In this document: piece after piece, positions 45,433 to 55,220 of the stretch
How the letters are laid out: every line of letters begins with the position of its first letter
Numbering within the stretch: the first letter of the stretch is position 1
Origin: Thermodesulfovibrio sp.
GTDB lineage: Bacteria > Nitrospirota > Thermodesulfovibrionia > Thermodesulfovibrionales > Thermodesulfovibrionaceae
Direction of reading: 5' to 3'
DNA: 64,000 nt
Assembly (NCBI GenBank): GCA_020725335.1
Contig: DYFF01000003.1
Span: forward strand, 1-64,000
The notes under the pieces: generated by a model
The model's database searches: none
What the model was told of the DNA's origin: nothing
The model's input: the letters and a program-made list of their open reading frames with translations, nothing else
Program-made: the position numbers and the translations under genes

Positions 45433-45911
45433 TGACTGTCATTGGAATTGACCCAGGAAGTAGACATTTTGGTTACGGAATAGTTAATGCTAAAAAGATG
45501 TTGTTAATTCATGCAGGGACTTTAAATTTCTCTCATAAGGTGCAAATCCCAGAAAGGCTTAATTCAATATATGAATCACTTTCTGAAATAATAGAACTCT
45601 ATAAACCTTCTGAGATGGCTTTAGAGAAAGCGTTTGTTGGAAAACAAATTCCTTCTTCCTTTGTATTAAGCTATGTAAGAGCCATAGCTTTACTGGTTGC
45701 TGCTCGTAAGGGAATCCCTGTATACGAATACAGTTCCACTGAAATAAAAAAAGCCCTTACTGGATATGGCAGAGCTCATAAAATTCAGGTAAAAAGTATG
45801 GTTAAAAATTTCTTATCTCTCAATGGAAGAATATCCTATGATTGCTCTGATGCCTTAGCTGTAGCAATATGTCATATAAATTCAAAAAACTCTCTTTTAA
45901 ATAAAATTTAA
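45432..45911 (+). CDS. ruvC: Crossover junction endodeoxyribonuclease RuvC
   Basis: RuvC resolves Holliday junctions with RuvAB. Catalytic D7 ([14 protein letters not shown]), a glutamate in [16 protein letters not shown] and the C-terminal aspartates ([14 protein letters not shown]) are all present in 159 residues. It is the last gene of the ileS operon and ends five bases from the convergent comM. ruvA and ruvB are not in this window. Confidence 0.95.
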   Translation: MTVIGIDPGSRHFGYGIVNAKKMLLIHAGTLNFSHKVQIPERLNSIYESLSEIIELYKPSEMALEKAFVGKQIPSSFVLSYVRAIALLVAARKGIPVYEYSSTEIKKALTGYGRAHKIQVKSMVKNFLSLNGRISYDCSDALAVAICHINSKNSLLNKI

Positions 45912-45916
45912 ACTTT

Positions 45917-47443
45917 TTAAAAAAGAGAACGCTCAAGACTTCTGTACTGAATTGCCTCTGCGAGATGATAGGTTTTTATCTGTTCTGAGGATTCAAGATC
46001 AGCAATGGTTCTTGCAACTTTAACTATTTTTGAGTAGGCTCTGGCAGTTAACCCCAATTTTTCCATAGCATTTTCAAGCAATTTATGACAGTCTTCATTT
46101 AATTTACAGAACTTTTTAAGATGTTTTGCTTTCATATGTGCATTAGAATATATTCCTTCATTTTTAAATCTTTCAAGCTGAATTTTTCTTGCCCTTACTA
46201 CTCTTTCACGTATATTTTCTGAGCTTTCTGTAAGAGTCTCCTCCTTTAGTTCCTTATAATTAACTCTCGGAACTTCAATATGTATATCAATTCTGTCAAG
46301 CAGAGGACCTGAAATCCTTGACCTATATCTCATTATCATTCCCGGTGTACATGTGCAGGGTTTCAGAGTATCACCATAGTGTCCACAAGGGCATGGGTTC
46401 ATAGCTGCTACAAGTAAAAATCTTGCAGGAAATTGAACAGTAGCATAACTACGGGCAACGGTAACAAAGCCGTCTTCAAGTGGCTGTCTCAGTACTTCCA
46501 AAACATTTCTTTTAAATTCAGGAAGCTCGTCCATAAATAATACGCCATTATGGGCGAGGGAAACTTCTCCAGGTTTTGGAATTTGCCCACCGCCTATTAA
46601 ACTTACATCACTGGATGAATGATGGGGTGACCTGAAAGGACGCTGAGTTATCAAGCCTTTTCCATCGGAAATCATGCCTACAACACTGTGGATTTTTGTT
46701 GTTTCAATGGCTTCTTCAATAGTCATTGGAGGAAGTATTCCTGGAAGCCTTTTTGCAAGCATGCTTTTACCACTACCTGGTGGACCAATTAGTAGAAGAT
46801 TATGCCCACCTGCTGCTGCTATTTCTAATGCTCTTTTTGCATGAAATTGTCCTTTAACATCTGATAAATCTTCATAAAATTTTGAATCTTCATGGTAACT
46901 TATTTTTGACTTAAAAGGTTCAATAATTTTTTCACCTCTTATAAATTCTACTGTTTCAGCAAGAGATTCAACAGGATAGACATCTACAGAATGGACAACA
47001 CCTGCTTCATAAGCATTACTCTTAGGAATTATTATTTTTCTTATTTTTTGATCCTTTAATTTTGAAACAATACATAAAGCTCCTTTTATGGCTCTTAACT
47101 TACCTTCTAAGGAAAGTTCACCTACAATTAAAAATTCATCCAAAATATTTAAGGGGATATGTCCCTCAGCAGCAAGGATTCCTATTGCTATAGGAAGGTC
47201 AAAGGATGAACCTTCTTTTTTCAAGTCAGCTGGTGCAAGATTTACTGTAATCTGTTTTATAGGAAAGGGAAACCCTGTATTTTTGAAAGCTGCTTTAATT
47301 CTATCTCGGGATTCTTTTACTGCTGCATCTGGTAAACCTACAATATTAAAATGGGGAAGTCCTCTCTGAGCAATATCAACCTCTACATCAACTGCATAAG
47401 GCTCTATTCCTATTAAGTGAGAACTTTGAACCCTGGCAAGCAT
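45917..47443 (-). CDS. comM: YifB/ComM-type AAA+ Mg-chelatase-like protein
   Basis: This is the Mg-chelatase/YifB family: an N-terminal Lon-protease-like fold ([42 protein letters not shown]), Walker [18 protein letters not shown], Walker [11 protein letters not shown] and the zinc segment [15 protein letters not shown]. ComM is a helicase promoting branch migration in natural transformation. The same window also has comEC. The track begins four codons earlier; I use ATG 47443 (MLARVQSS). It overlaps the upstream radical-SAM gene by 56 bases. Confidence 0.9.
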   Translation of the reverse strand: MLARVQSSHLIGIEPYAVDVEVDIAQRGLPHFNIVGLPDAAVKESRDRIKAAFKNTGFPFPIKQITVNLAPADLKKEGSSFDLPIAIGILAAEGHIPLNILDEFLIVGELSLEGKLRAIKGALCIVSKLKDQKIRKIIIPKSNAYEAGVVHSVDVYPVESLAETVEFIRGEKIIEPFKSKISYHEDSKFYEDLSDVKGQFHAKRALEIAAAGGHNLLLIGPPGSGKSMLAKRLPGILPPMTIEEAIETTKIHSVVGMISDGKGLITQRPFRSPHHSSSDVSLIGGGQIPKPGEVSLAHNGVLFMDELPEFKRNVLEVLRQPLEDGFVTVARSYATVQFPARFLLVAAMNPCPCGHYGDTLKPCTCTPGMIMRYRSRISGPLLDRIDIHIEVPRVNYKELKEETLTESSENIRERVVRARKIQLERFKNEGIYSNAHMKAKHLKKFCKLNEDCHKLLENAMEKLGLTARAYSKIVKVARTIADLESSEQIKTYHLAEAIQYRSLERSLF

Positions 47444-48326
47444 TTTTCTCCTCAAATCTTTTATTTATATCATTTAAAATCTGATTTTTAGACCTATTCC
47501 ATTTAGGAGCAATTAGAATATCCTCAGGTGCTGTTGCAAAAAGTCTTTGTATAACAATTTCTGGAGATAGTCTCTCAATAAATTCAACTACAAAGTCAAG
47601 ATATTCATCATAATCAAAAACTTTAAATGGACGTTTTTCATATATTTTTGCAAGTAACGTATTTTTAATAATCTGGAGTTGGTGTATTTTTATAAATTTT
47701 ATGGGATGACAATTTATTTCATCAGCCATAGAAAGAGACTCTTGCCTTGTTTCAGTAGGTAACCCTACAATGATATGAGCTCCTACTGGGATACCTCTAT
47801 TATGGGTATTATAGACAGCTTTTAGAAATGTTGGATAGTCATGTCCCCTATTTATGTATTTAAGAGATTTTTCATACATAGATTGCATGCCATATTCCAC
47901 AATTATTAGGTATTTTTTTGACAACCCTTCGAGCAAATCAAGTTTTTCTTCATCAATACAATCAGGTCGAGTTCCTATCGCAAGTCCTACTACTTCAGGG
48001 TGTGAAAGAGCCTCGTTATATAGTTGTTCGAGTTTTTCTACTGGTGCATAAGTGTTTGTATAAGGCTGGAAATAAACAAGAAATGCCTTAGCTTTATATC
48101 TATACTTCAAGTATTCTATTCCATTTTGAATTTGCACATTTAGAGGTTTTGTGGGTGCACAGCTTGATGGTCTGAATGATTCATTATTGCAATATATACA
48201 ACCTGTTGTCCCGAGCGTGCCGTCTCTATTTGGGCAGGTAAAACCTGCATCCACATTTACTTTATAAACTTTTTTACCAAAAATTTCTTTAAGATATTCA
48301 CCAAAGGAATAATACCTTTTCATCAT
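47388..48326 (-). CDS. YhcC-like radical SAM protein (TIGR01212)
   Basis: A 312-residue Elp3-related radical SAM protein. [23 protein letters not shown] holds the cluster cysteines (C-x12-C-x2-C spacing of this family), and the TIM-barrel segments [33 protein letters not shown] and VEYGMQSM are all present. E. coli YhcC belongs here; the substrate is not known. It lies between tonB and comM on the minus strand, 40 bases after tonB. Confidence 0.87.
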   Translation of the reverse strand: MMKRYYSFGEYLKEIFGKKVYKVNVDAGFTCPNRDGTLGTTGCIYCNNESFRPSSCAPTKPLNVQIQNGIEYLKYRYKAKAFLVYFQPYTNTYAPVEKLEQLYNEALSHPEVVGLAIGTRPDCIDEEKLDLLEGLSKKYLIIVEYGMQSMYEKSLKYINRGHDYPTFLKAVYNTHNRGIPVGAHIIVGLPTETRQESLSMADEINCHPIKFIKIHQLQIIKNTLLAKIYEKRPFKVFDYDEYLDFVVEFIERLSPEIVIQRLFATAPEDILIAPKWNRSKNQILNDINKRFEEKNACQGSKFSLNRNRALCS

Positions 48327-48366
48327 AGTCTTTTCTAATATATTTCAAGGAAAATAGTCAATTGCT

Positions 48367-49029
48367 TCAATTTTTAAGAACAAACTTTACTGGAAGAATT
48401 GCTCTGCTTGCCACTGGAGAGCCATCTTTCATGGCAGGTAGAAATTTAGATTTTTTCACTGCCTCTATGGCGGATTCTGTAAAGCCATAGGGCGCAGATT
48501 CAATAATTTCAATATTTATAAGTTCTCCTTTTTCGTTTATTGTAAGTCTCAATAAAACTCTTCCTTCCTTTCCAAGCCTTCTTGCTATTTGCGGATAAAC
48601 GGGTATTTCACGATAGATAAACTTAGGACCATTTATTGTCCCAAAGGCAGTATCTATTATTTTTTCACCTGTATTTTGAGAACTATTTGAATTGGTATAG
48701 ATATCAATACCTTTGCTTATTTCAGTTGTTTTAACATGGGCATCTTCAGTTTTGATAGAGATATTTTCAATATTTTCATCTGGAATTGCTTCTATGTTAT
48801 TTGTTTTAAGGTTTTTAATTACGGAATTTTTTTTATCACTTCTATAAATCTCCTTTATGTTTGAAGGGGTTTCTCTATAGGTGTAATTGTCTCTTACTAA
48901 AAATACATCAATATAATCTAAGTCTTTTTTCAAAGGAATTATGTTTGCCCATGCAATGAAAAGCATAGCATGGAATGTTAATGAGAGAATTATAAAATAT
49001 TGGATTTTATTTGTCTTTACTATATTCAT
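48367..49029 (-). CDS. TonB-family energy transducer
   Basis: This 220-residue protein (from my start) has a single N-terminal membrane anchor (IQYFIILSLTFHAMLFIAWA), a variable linker of charged residues, and a C-terminal TonB domain (YPQIARRLGKEGRVLLRLTINEKGE...FLPAMKDGSPVASRAILPVKF). It would transmit proton-motive force to outer-membrane receptors. The track starts at 49068, but that extension encodes the stem of a terminator hairpin; ATG 49029 (MNIVKTNK) is more plausible. No ExbB/ExbD is adjacent, although MotA/MotB relatives are elsewhere. Confidence 0.85.
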   Translation of the reverse strand: MNIVKTNKIQYFIILSLTFHAMLFIAWANIIPLKKDLDYIDVFLVRDNYTYRETPSNIKEIYRSDKKNSVIKNLKTNNIEAIPDENIENISIKTEDAHVKTTEISKGIDIYTNSNSSQNTGEKIIDTAFGTINGPKFIYREIPVYPQIARRLGKEGRVLLRLTINEKGELINIEIIESAPYGFTESAIEAVKKSKFLPAMKDGSPVASRAILPVKFVLKN

Positions 49030-49033
49030 ATTT

Positions 49034-49072
49034 AAAAAAAATAAGCCACGAAAGCAATTTGCCTTCATGGCT
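49034..49072 (-). terminator. Intrinsic terminator between ispDF and tonB
   Basis: On the minus strand, AGCCATGAAGGCAA pairs with TTGCTTTCGTGGCT over about 12-14 base pairs (with wobble pairs) and a tiny loop, followed by TTATTTTTTTT. It ends the comEC-hisH-selB-htrA-PIN-ispDF transcript. The T-run stops four bases before tonB ATG 49029. Confidence 0.85.
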
Positions 49073-49074
49073 TT

Positions 49075-49096
49075 AATCTATCCTTCAGGATAGATT
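49075..49096. repeat. Perfect 9-bp hairpin upstream of the terminator
   Basis: AATCTATCC, a TTCA loop, and GGATAGATT form a perfect stem just ahead of the intrinsic terminator on the minus strand. No T-run follows, so alone it is not a terminator; it may protect mRNA ends or act as a pausing hairpin. Confidence 0.6.
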
Positions 49097-49127
49097 GTTG
49101 AATTTTATAAAATTCACTCAAAAAAGG

Positions 49128-50294
49128 TCAAATTTTAATTATTTTACTTAAACACACAGCCTGAGCAGCTATTCCTTCTTGCCTTCCAATGAAGCCCATT
49201 TTTTCATTGGTTTTAGCTTTTATGTTTATATTAATTCCAAAATTTTTAAAATTACTCTGCATTTCAGGTATATAAGAAGACATTTTCGGTTTTTCAGCAA
49301 AAATTGTGCAGTCTATCCAAAGGGGTTCTATATTATTAAATTTTAAAAGCTCGAGTGTTCTCTCAAGCAAAATAAGGCTTGAAATGTTCTTATAAGCTAG
49401 GTCTGTATCGGGAAAATGTCGTCCTATATCACCAAGTCCTGCAGAGCCTAATAAAGCATCTATTATTGCATGCACAAGAACATCAGCGTCTGAATGTCCA
49501 GCAAGTCCCTTTTCATAGGGAATTTCAACCCCCCCAATTATAAGTTTTCTTCCTTGTTCAAATCTATGGCTGTCATATCCAAAGCCGATTCTTAAATTCT
49601 CAAAATTTTGAAAATTTTTGTCAATTAAAAATTCCATCTTATCCAAATCTTCCTTTGTAGTTATTTTTATATTTTTGGTGTCACCTTTTGCCACAACAAC
49701 AGCACCCCCATATCTTTCTATGAGAGAGGCATCGTCAGTGCCATAGAAGCCTTCTTTATAGGCATTTACATAGGCAGAAATAAGTTTTTTGTACCAGAAT
49801 GCCTGAGGAGTCTGAACAGCTCTTAAAACATCTCTATTTATAGTCCCACCTACAAGATTGGCTTTTTTTATCCATTTTATTGTGTCTGTTAGAGGAATGC
49901 TCGGAATAACTCCATCAATAGAAGTTGTAAGGCATTTAAGAATGTTTTTTATTAGTTCTTCGCTAACAAGAGGTCTTGCAGCGTCATGAATTAATACAAT
50001 GTCTGTATCATCTGGAAGCGCTTTCAAGGCATTATATACAGAATCTTGTCTTTCTTTGCCTCCCTCAATAATTTTACTAACCTTCTTTATATGAAATTTT
50101 TGTATATAAGACTCAACCCTTTCAAAGACTTCTCTTCGAGTGACGATGAGGATATTATTGATTTCCTTTAAGCTTTCAAAAGGTTCAATAGCCCAGATAA
50201 ATAAGGGCTTTCCTTTTACCAGAGTTAATACTTTATCAGTTGAGCCAAATCTTTTTCCTAATCCTGCTGCTACTATAATTACTTCTGTTTTCAT
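49128..50294 (-). CDS. ispDF: Bifunctional IspD-IspF isoprenoid enzyme
   Basis: One 388-residue polypeptide joins two non-consecutive MEP pathway enzymes. Residues 1-225 are IspD (VIIVAAGLGKRFGSTDK; IVLIHDAARPLVSEE; TPQAFWY), adding CMP to MEP. Residues about 235-388 are IspF (IGFGYDSHRFEQG, GLAGHSDADVLVHAIIDALLGSAGLGDIGRHFPDTD, NIKAKTNEKMGFIG), cyclising CDP-ME-2P with release of CMP. Zinc ligands D and H of GYDSH and GHSDADV are visible. The start overlaps the PIN/TRAM gene by four bases. It is the last gene of the operon before the terminator. Confidence 0.96.
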   Translation of the reverse strand: MKTEVIIVAAGLGKRFGSTDKVLTLVKGKPLFIWAIEPFESLKEINNILIVTRREVFERVESYIQKFHIKKVSKIIEGGKERQDSVYNALKALPDDTDIVLIHDAARPLVSEELIKNILKCLTTSIDGVIPSIPLTDTIKWIKKANLVGGTINRDVLRAVQTPQAFWYKKLISAYVNAYKEGFYGTDDASLIERYGGAVVVAKGDTKNIKITTKEDLDKMEFLIDKNFQNFENLRIGFGYDSHRFEQGRKLIIGGVEIPYEKGLAGHSDADVLVHAIIDALLGSAGLGDIGRHFPDTDLAYKNISSLILLERTLELLKFNNIEPLWIDCTIFAEKPKMSSYIPEMQSNFKNFGININIKAKTNEKMGFIGRQEGIAAQAVCLSKIIKI

Positions 50295-51298
50295 TCATCA
50301 TCCAAATCTTCTTTTTCATCATGACTATCTGTCTTAGGTTTACCAAATATCATTCTTCCCGTTGCAGTTTGGAGCACACTATGAATTAAAACTTCAATAG
50401 TTTTTCCAATATACTGTCTACCACCTTCAACAACAACCATTGTACCATCATCAAGATAGGCAACTCCCTGGTCATGCTCTTTACCCTCCTTAACAACAAA
50501 AAGATTTAAAATCTCTCCTGGAAGAACCGGTGGTCTCATGATTTGAGCAAGTTCATTAAGATTAAGTACAGGAACTCCTCTGAGCTGAGCAATTTTTATT
50601 AAATTTAAATCATTTGTTATAATTGTTCCCTTAATCCCTCTTGTTAGTTCTATGAGTTTTATATCTACCTCTTTTATTTCGGCTATATCTTGTTCAATTA
50701 TTTCAAATTTTATCCTCTCCGCTCTCTGAATCCTCTGTAGTATGTCAAGTGCTCTTTTCCCTTTTGCTCTTCTGAGTGGGTCTGGGGAATCAGCAATATA
50801 CTGAATTTCTCTTAATATGAATCTTGGTATCAAAATTGTTCCCTTAATAAAGCCCAACTCGACAAGGTCTGCAATTCTACCGTCAATAAGAACATTAGTG
50901 TCAAGAATCTTTGGTTCTTCCCATAGAGATTCCTTTTTTACAATAGTTAAGAGATCTTTAATTTTAAATTTTTCAGCCTGTTTAATCCCAAAAAGTCCGC
51001 CTCCATAGCCAAACCCTGTTATGATACAGAATGCTAAGGCTTTAAGGTTTGAAGATAAAATTAAAAGGGGAATGCTTAAAAGCAATCCTGCAAAAGTACC
51101 CGATAAAATGCCTAAAAAAGCAAATAAAATTTGAGAGGCATTCATTTTTTTAAGTTTAAAGTAAATAACAAGTAATGTAAGTATACTTCCAAGAGGAATT
51201 AGTAATCTTTCCAAACTTTGAAAATCGCTGTCATTAAATAATGTTGTAAAAATTCCAAAGGCAATAGTGATAATAAAAAATAAAAATATTATGCTCAT
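50291..51298 (-). CDS. Membrane-anchored PIN-TRAM protein (YacL-like)
   Basis: The 335-residue protein has four N-terminal membrane helices (about 1-105), a PIN nuclease-like domain ([43 protein letters not shown] with the acidic residues), and a C-terminal TRAM RNA-binding domain ([35 protein letters not shown]). This is the YacL/PilT-N family, often next to ispD in other genomes, as seen here. A role in RNA processing or ribosome-associated stress is possible but not assigned. Confidence 0.9.
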   Translation of the reverse strand: MSIIFLFFIITIAFGIFTTLFNDSDFQSLERLLIPLGSILTLLVIYFKLKKMNASQILFAFLGILSGTFAGLLLSIPLLILSSNLKALAFCIITGFGYGGGLFGIKQAEKFKIKDLLTIVKKESLWEEPKILDTNVLIDGRIADLVELGFIKGTILIPRFILREIQYIADSPDPLRRAKGKRALDILQRIQRAERIKFEIIEQDIAEIKEVDIKLIELTRGIKGTIITNDLNLIKIAQLRGVPVLNLNELAQIMRPPVLPGEILNLFVVKEGKEHDQGVAYLDDGTMVVVEGGRQYIGKTIEVLIHSVLQTATGRMIFGKPKTDSHDEKEDLDDE

Positions 51299-52725
51299 GA
51301 TGATGAGAGTATTGTATAAAACTTTTTACCACCTCTATTAATAAGCACCATAACATCATTTCTGGTAATCTTCTGTATAACTCTCTGAAACTCGGAAGCG
51401 CTTGTAATCCTTTGCCTTTCTATCTCCATAATTAAATCACCCTTTCTTAAGCCTGAATTCTCAGCAGGAGAGCCAGGTTCAATTCGGTATACAACGACCC
51501 CCTTGTCTTCTATATCAGCACCAATCTGCTTTGCCATTGATGGGTCGAGTTCTATCACATATAAACCTTTAAAGGGATTTTCTGTTGTTCTTTGTGCTTT
51601 TCTGTAATTTTTTGTCTCTAAGTATGTTTCAAAAGGAAGTTGAGCAACTGTAATTTGAATATTAAAACTTTGTCCATTTCTCCATATTTTCAAGTTCGCT
51701 ACAGTTCCAATTTTACTTTGAGCTACAAGATTTCTTAAAACCGCACTTTCAGAGATGACCTTGCCGTCGAATTCAAGGATTATGTCTCCCCTTTTCAAGC
51801 CTGCAATATAGGCAGGACTCTGTTTTGTTACATCAGTAATTATAACGCCAAAAGGTTCTTTTAAGTTAAATCTCTCTGCGAGCTCTGCAGTTAAATCTTG
51901 CACCATAATACCTATCCATCCTCTTAAAACTTTTCCTTCTTTTATTAAACTATCCTTAATAACCTTTGCCATATTGCTTGGCACAGCAAAGCCAATCCCT
52001 TGATAACCACCTGTTCTTGAGAATATGGCAGTGTTTATTCCAATTATCTCACCCTTTATGTTTACCAAAGGACCACCAGAGTTTCCTGGATTTATGGCAG
52101 CATCGGTCTGTATAAAATCCTCATAGTCAGCAATGCCCACATCTGCTCTACCAGTAGCACTTATAATCCCCATCGTAACTGTATGAGTAAGTCCATAGGG
52201 ATTGCCTATAGCAAGAACAAAGTCTCCAACCTGAAGATTATCTGAATCTCCCCAGGATGCAACAGGCAAATCCTTTGCATTAATCTTAATTACAGCTAAG
52301 TCTGTTTTAGGGTCAGCTCCTATAATTGTTGCTTTAAAAGTTCTTCTGTTGTGAAGAGTAACCTTTATTTCATCTGCTTGCTCTACTACGTGATAATTAG
52401 TTAGAAGATATCCGTCAGAAGAGACTATTACACCTGACCCCATACTCATCTCTTTCCATTTTTTGCCCTGAGAATTTCCGTAGGGAGGGAGAAATTCAAA
52501 GAGGTCTTCAAGGGTTGGTGGAGTAGTGACAGTTCGAGTTGTTGAAATATTAACAACAGATGGAGAAACTGCTTTTACAATTTCAGAAAAACTCTTTACA
52601 GGTTCAACAATGTCTCTATAGATAGGGATAGATTGTTTTGGTTTGTTAATGAAATAAAAAATTGTAACACCCGCAAGAATACCTGCTATAAAAACTACAA
52701 TCAATAGAGCTGTTTTCTTTTTCAT
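51295..52725 (-). CDS. degP: DegP/HtrA-type periplasmic serine protease
   Basis: A 476-residue HtrA with an N-terminal membrane anchor (about 5-27), trypsin-like triad H112 ([11 protein letters not shown]), D142 ([10 protein letters not shown]) and S216 ([11 protein letters not shown]), followed by two PDZ domains (about 270-365 and 380-476). It degrades or refolds misfolded periplasmic proteins. The start is three bases after selB, and it overlaps the PIN/TRAM gene by four. DegQ and DegS paralogues are hard to separate. Confidence 0.94.
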   Translation of the reverse strand: MKKKTALLIVVFIAGILAGVTIFYFINKPKQSIPIYRDIVEPVKSFSEIVKAVSPSVVNISTTRTVTTPPTLEDLFEFLPPYGNSQGKKWKEMSMGSGVIVSSDGYLLTNYHVVEQADEIKVTLHNRRTFKATIIGADPKTDLAVIKINAKDLPVASWGDSDNLQVGDFVLAIGNPYGLTHTVTMGIISATGRADVGIADYEDFIQTDAAINPGNSGGPLVNIKGEIIGINTAIFSRTGGYQGIGFAVPSNMAKVIKDSLIKEGKVLRGWIGIMVQDLTAELAERFNLKEPFGVIITDVTKQSPAYIAGLKRGDIILEFDGKVISESAVLRNLVAQSKIGTVANLKIWRNGQSFNIQITVAQLPFETYLETKNYRKAQRTTENPFKGLYVIELDPSMAKQIGADIEDKGVVVYRIEPGSPAENSGLRKGDLIMEIERQRITSASEFQRVIQKITRNDVMVLINRGGKKFYTILSSS

Positions 52726-52728
52726 CTT

Positions 52729-54603
52729 TTAGCCTCTTTTTACCAGTTTCCTCGTTTCACCTATACGAAGGGTTATTTTATTTGAATCTAAATATTCAAG
52801 GTAGTCTATTGCATATTTTCTTGTGGTATTTAACATTGTTCTAAATTCAGACACAGTCATATCCTGTTTTTTTGCAAAGAAATCTCTTAAAAGATTAAGC
52901 ATCCTTTCATAGTTTTCCTTTGTTATGTATAGAGAGTCATTTATTCGAACAAGTTTTCCCTGTTTTGTAAGTATTTTCAATATATCACCTATCTTTGTTT
53001 CAGGAATATTTAAATTTTTTGCCAGTTCTTCTTTAAAGGGAGGTTGAAATTGTTTTTGCCCAATTTCAGAGACAATATTCCTTTCTAATTTAGGGTCAAC
53101 TTCTTCTTTGCTTACTGATTTCAATTTCGCAATGTTACCTTCAATAGATACTTCATCTACCTTAGCCAGTAACAATAGAATTTCAGGAACTCTTTCTAAT
53201 CCTAACTTTACTTTCAATTCTTCCTTTGGCAAGCCCTCTTTTAAAGGATTAAGGCGGTGAAACTCAGTTAATAAATTTATCAGTGAGGTTTTAAAGCTCT
53301 TGAATACATCTATATGAAATAGATGATTATTTACTTTAACAATTTTCTGTTTTCCCAAAAGTTTATCTATGGCTCTTTGTATTTCTTCTAAATCAACATT
53401 AATCCATCCTTCAATTTCATCTAATGGAATACCTTTCATACCCTTTCTTCTAATTTTCACCTCTATACACTCAGCAAGTTCGCCACTGTAAAGAATTTCC
53501 AAATCTTCTAATACTATATCTTTTTTTCTCCTAAGGGGGTCAGGATCAAGCACTACTCCTCCACCGAGAGTTTCAAGGGGAGAAAAGCGTCTTATGATAA
53601 ATCTATCTTTTGCCATTGCAACAATAGGGTCTTGCAACTTGATGTGAGCAAAAGCTTCTTTTCCAGGCAATACTTCATCTTGTCCTATTAGTTTTAATTT
53701 GCCCACAGTTTCAGAAGTAGTAAGGTAAAAGTGAATGGGCGCATTATTTTTAAGAGGAGTTGCCTCTTTTAATAGTTGAATTTTTACCTCTACATAGCTT
53801 GTTGGTTTAAGTTTTTCTGGAATAGTTACAATATCTCCTCTTTTTAAGTCATCCTTTGAAATTCCCTGAAGGTTTATTCCTACTCTTTGCCCAGCAAAAA
53901 CTTCTTTTTGAGCCTGCCCATGACTTTGGAGTCCTCTTATTTTTGATTTATAGCCTGAGGGTAATATTTCCACAGCAGAGTCAACAGATATTTTGCCACT
54001 CAGAACAGTACCTGTTACAACTGTTCCAAATCCCTTGAGAGTAAAAACTCTGTCAATAGGCATTCTGAACAATCCTTTATTAGATTTTTCGCTCACTTTA
54101 AGAGCAAGTTGCCTAATTTTTCCCTTTAAAAGTTCAATATTATAGCCAGATTTTGCTGAAACAGGAATAATTTCAGCCTGTTCAAGAAAAGTTCCCTTAA
54201 CAGCTTCTTTAACATCTTCCTTAGCAAGCTCTAATGTTTCTTCATCCACAAGGTCAGCTTTATTTAGAGCAATTAGACCAGATTTTATTTTAAGCAGGTC
54301 ACATATGGCAAGATGTTCTTTTGTCTGAGGCATTACACCCTCATCAGCAGCAACAACAAGCATTACCATATCCATACCACCCACACCAGCAAGCATGTTT
54401 TTTATTAATCTTTCATGTCCTGGAACATCAACAATACCAACAATCACGTCAGGATAAACTATATTTGCAAAGCCAAGGTCTATTGTTATTCCGCGTTCTT
54501 TTTCTTCTTTTAATCTATCAGGGTCTATTCCTGTTAGTGCTTTTACTACAGAACTTTTTCCGTGGTCAATGTGGCCAGCTGTTCCGAGTATTACTTTTTT
54601 CAT
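52729..54603 (-). CDS. selB: Selenocysteine-specific translation elongation factor
   Basis: SelB delivers Sec-tRNA(Sec) to in-frame UGA codons marked by a SECIS hairpin. The 624-residue protein has the EF-Tu-like GTPase with G1 [18 protein letters not shown]3 [13 protein letters not shown] and G4 NKADLVD, three beta-barrel domains, and a C-terminal winged-helix array (about 375-624) for SECIS RNA. Its presence predicts selenoproteins in this organism. selA, selD and selC are not in the window, and I found no Sec UGA within the annotated genes. Confidence 0.96.
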   Translation of the reverse strand: MKKVILGTAGHIDHGKSSVVKALTGIDPDRLKEEKERGITIDLGFANIVYPDVIVGIVDVPGHERLIKNMLAGVGGMDMVMLVVAADEGVMPQTKEHLAICDLLKIKSGLIALNKADLVDEETLELAKEDVKEAVKGTFLEQAEIIPVSAKSGYNIELLKGKIRQLALKVSEKSNKGLFRMPIDRVFTLKGFGTVVTGTVLSGKISVDSAVEILPSGYKSKIRGLQSHGQAQKEVFAGQRVGINLQGISKDDLKRGDIVTIPEKLKPTSYVEVKIQLLKEATPLKNNAPIHFYLTTSETVGKLKLIGQDEVLPGKEAFAHIKLQDPIVAMAKDRFIIRRFSPLETLGGGVVLDPDPLRRKKDIVLEDLEILYSGELAECIEVKIRRKGMKGIPLDEIEGWINVDLEEIQRAIDKLLGKQKIVKVNNHLFHIDVFKSFKTSLINLLTEFHRLNPLKEGLPKEELKVKLGLERVPEILLLLAKVDEVSIEGNIAKLKSVSKEEVDPKLERNIVSEIGQKQFQPPFKEELAKNLNIPETKIGDILKILTKQGKLVRINDSLYITKENYERMLNLLRDFFAKKQDMTVSEFRTMLNTTRKYAIDYLEYLDSNKITLRIGETRKLVKRG

Positions 54604-55211
54604 TGGATAAGTTGAATGAAATTTTTAAGAAGCTTTAAACCCATTTTTTGTGATTTTTCTGGATGAAACTGAGTTGCAAAGATGTTTTCATAAATAACCA
54701 TAGATGTAAATTCCACCCCATAATCAGTTACTCCAGCAACAACCCCCTTTTCTTCAGGTGCAACATAATAGGAATGGACAAAATAAAAATATGAACTATC
54801 GGGAACTTCCGATAGAAATTTGCTTTTCTTCATGAATTTTACTCTATTCCACCCCATATGCGGAATTTTATATTCCTTAGGCAAACTAAAGCGTATAACT
54901 TTACCCTTCAGTATATCAAGTCCCTTACATATTCCAAATTCCTCAGATTCGGCAAATAAAATCTGCATTCCTAAGCAAATTCCCAGATAGGGCTTTCCTT
55001 TGAGAATTTCTTCCTTTACTACATCAAGAAGCCCTAATTCATTAAGATTAGCCATACAATCACGAAAGGCACCAACTCCAGGTAATACAATAGCCTTTGA
55101 TTTTTTTATATCTTCGGGATTTTGAGTGATGGTTATTTCACCACCCGCTGCCTCAATTGCCTTTGAAACACTTCTTATATTACCCATTCCATAATCAACA
55201 AGTGCAATCAT
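54600..55211 (-). CDS. hisH: Imidazole glycerol phosphate synthase glutaminase subunit HisH
   Basis: HisH supplies ammonia from glutamine to HisF in histidine and AICAR synthesis. The class I amidotransferase triad is C79 (YLGICLGMQ), H183 and E185 (TQFHPEKSQ). Length 203 is normal. It stands alone, without hisF or other his genes nearby, between comEC (nine bases) and selB (ATGA overlap). Orphan hisH in mixed operons is common in AT-rich deep-branching bacteria. Confidence 0.94.
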   Translation of the reverse strand: MIALVDYGMGNIRSVSKAIEAAGGEITITQNPEDIKKSKAIVLPGVGAFRDCMANLNELGLLDVVKEEILKGKPYLGICLGMQILFAESEEFGICKGLDILKGKVIRFSLPKEYKIPHMGWNRVKFMKKSKFLSEVPDSSYFYFVHSYYVAPEEKGVVAGVTDYGVEFTSMVIYENIFATQFHPEKSQKMGLKLLKNFIQLIQ

Positions 55212-55220
55212 GCGTTAATT

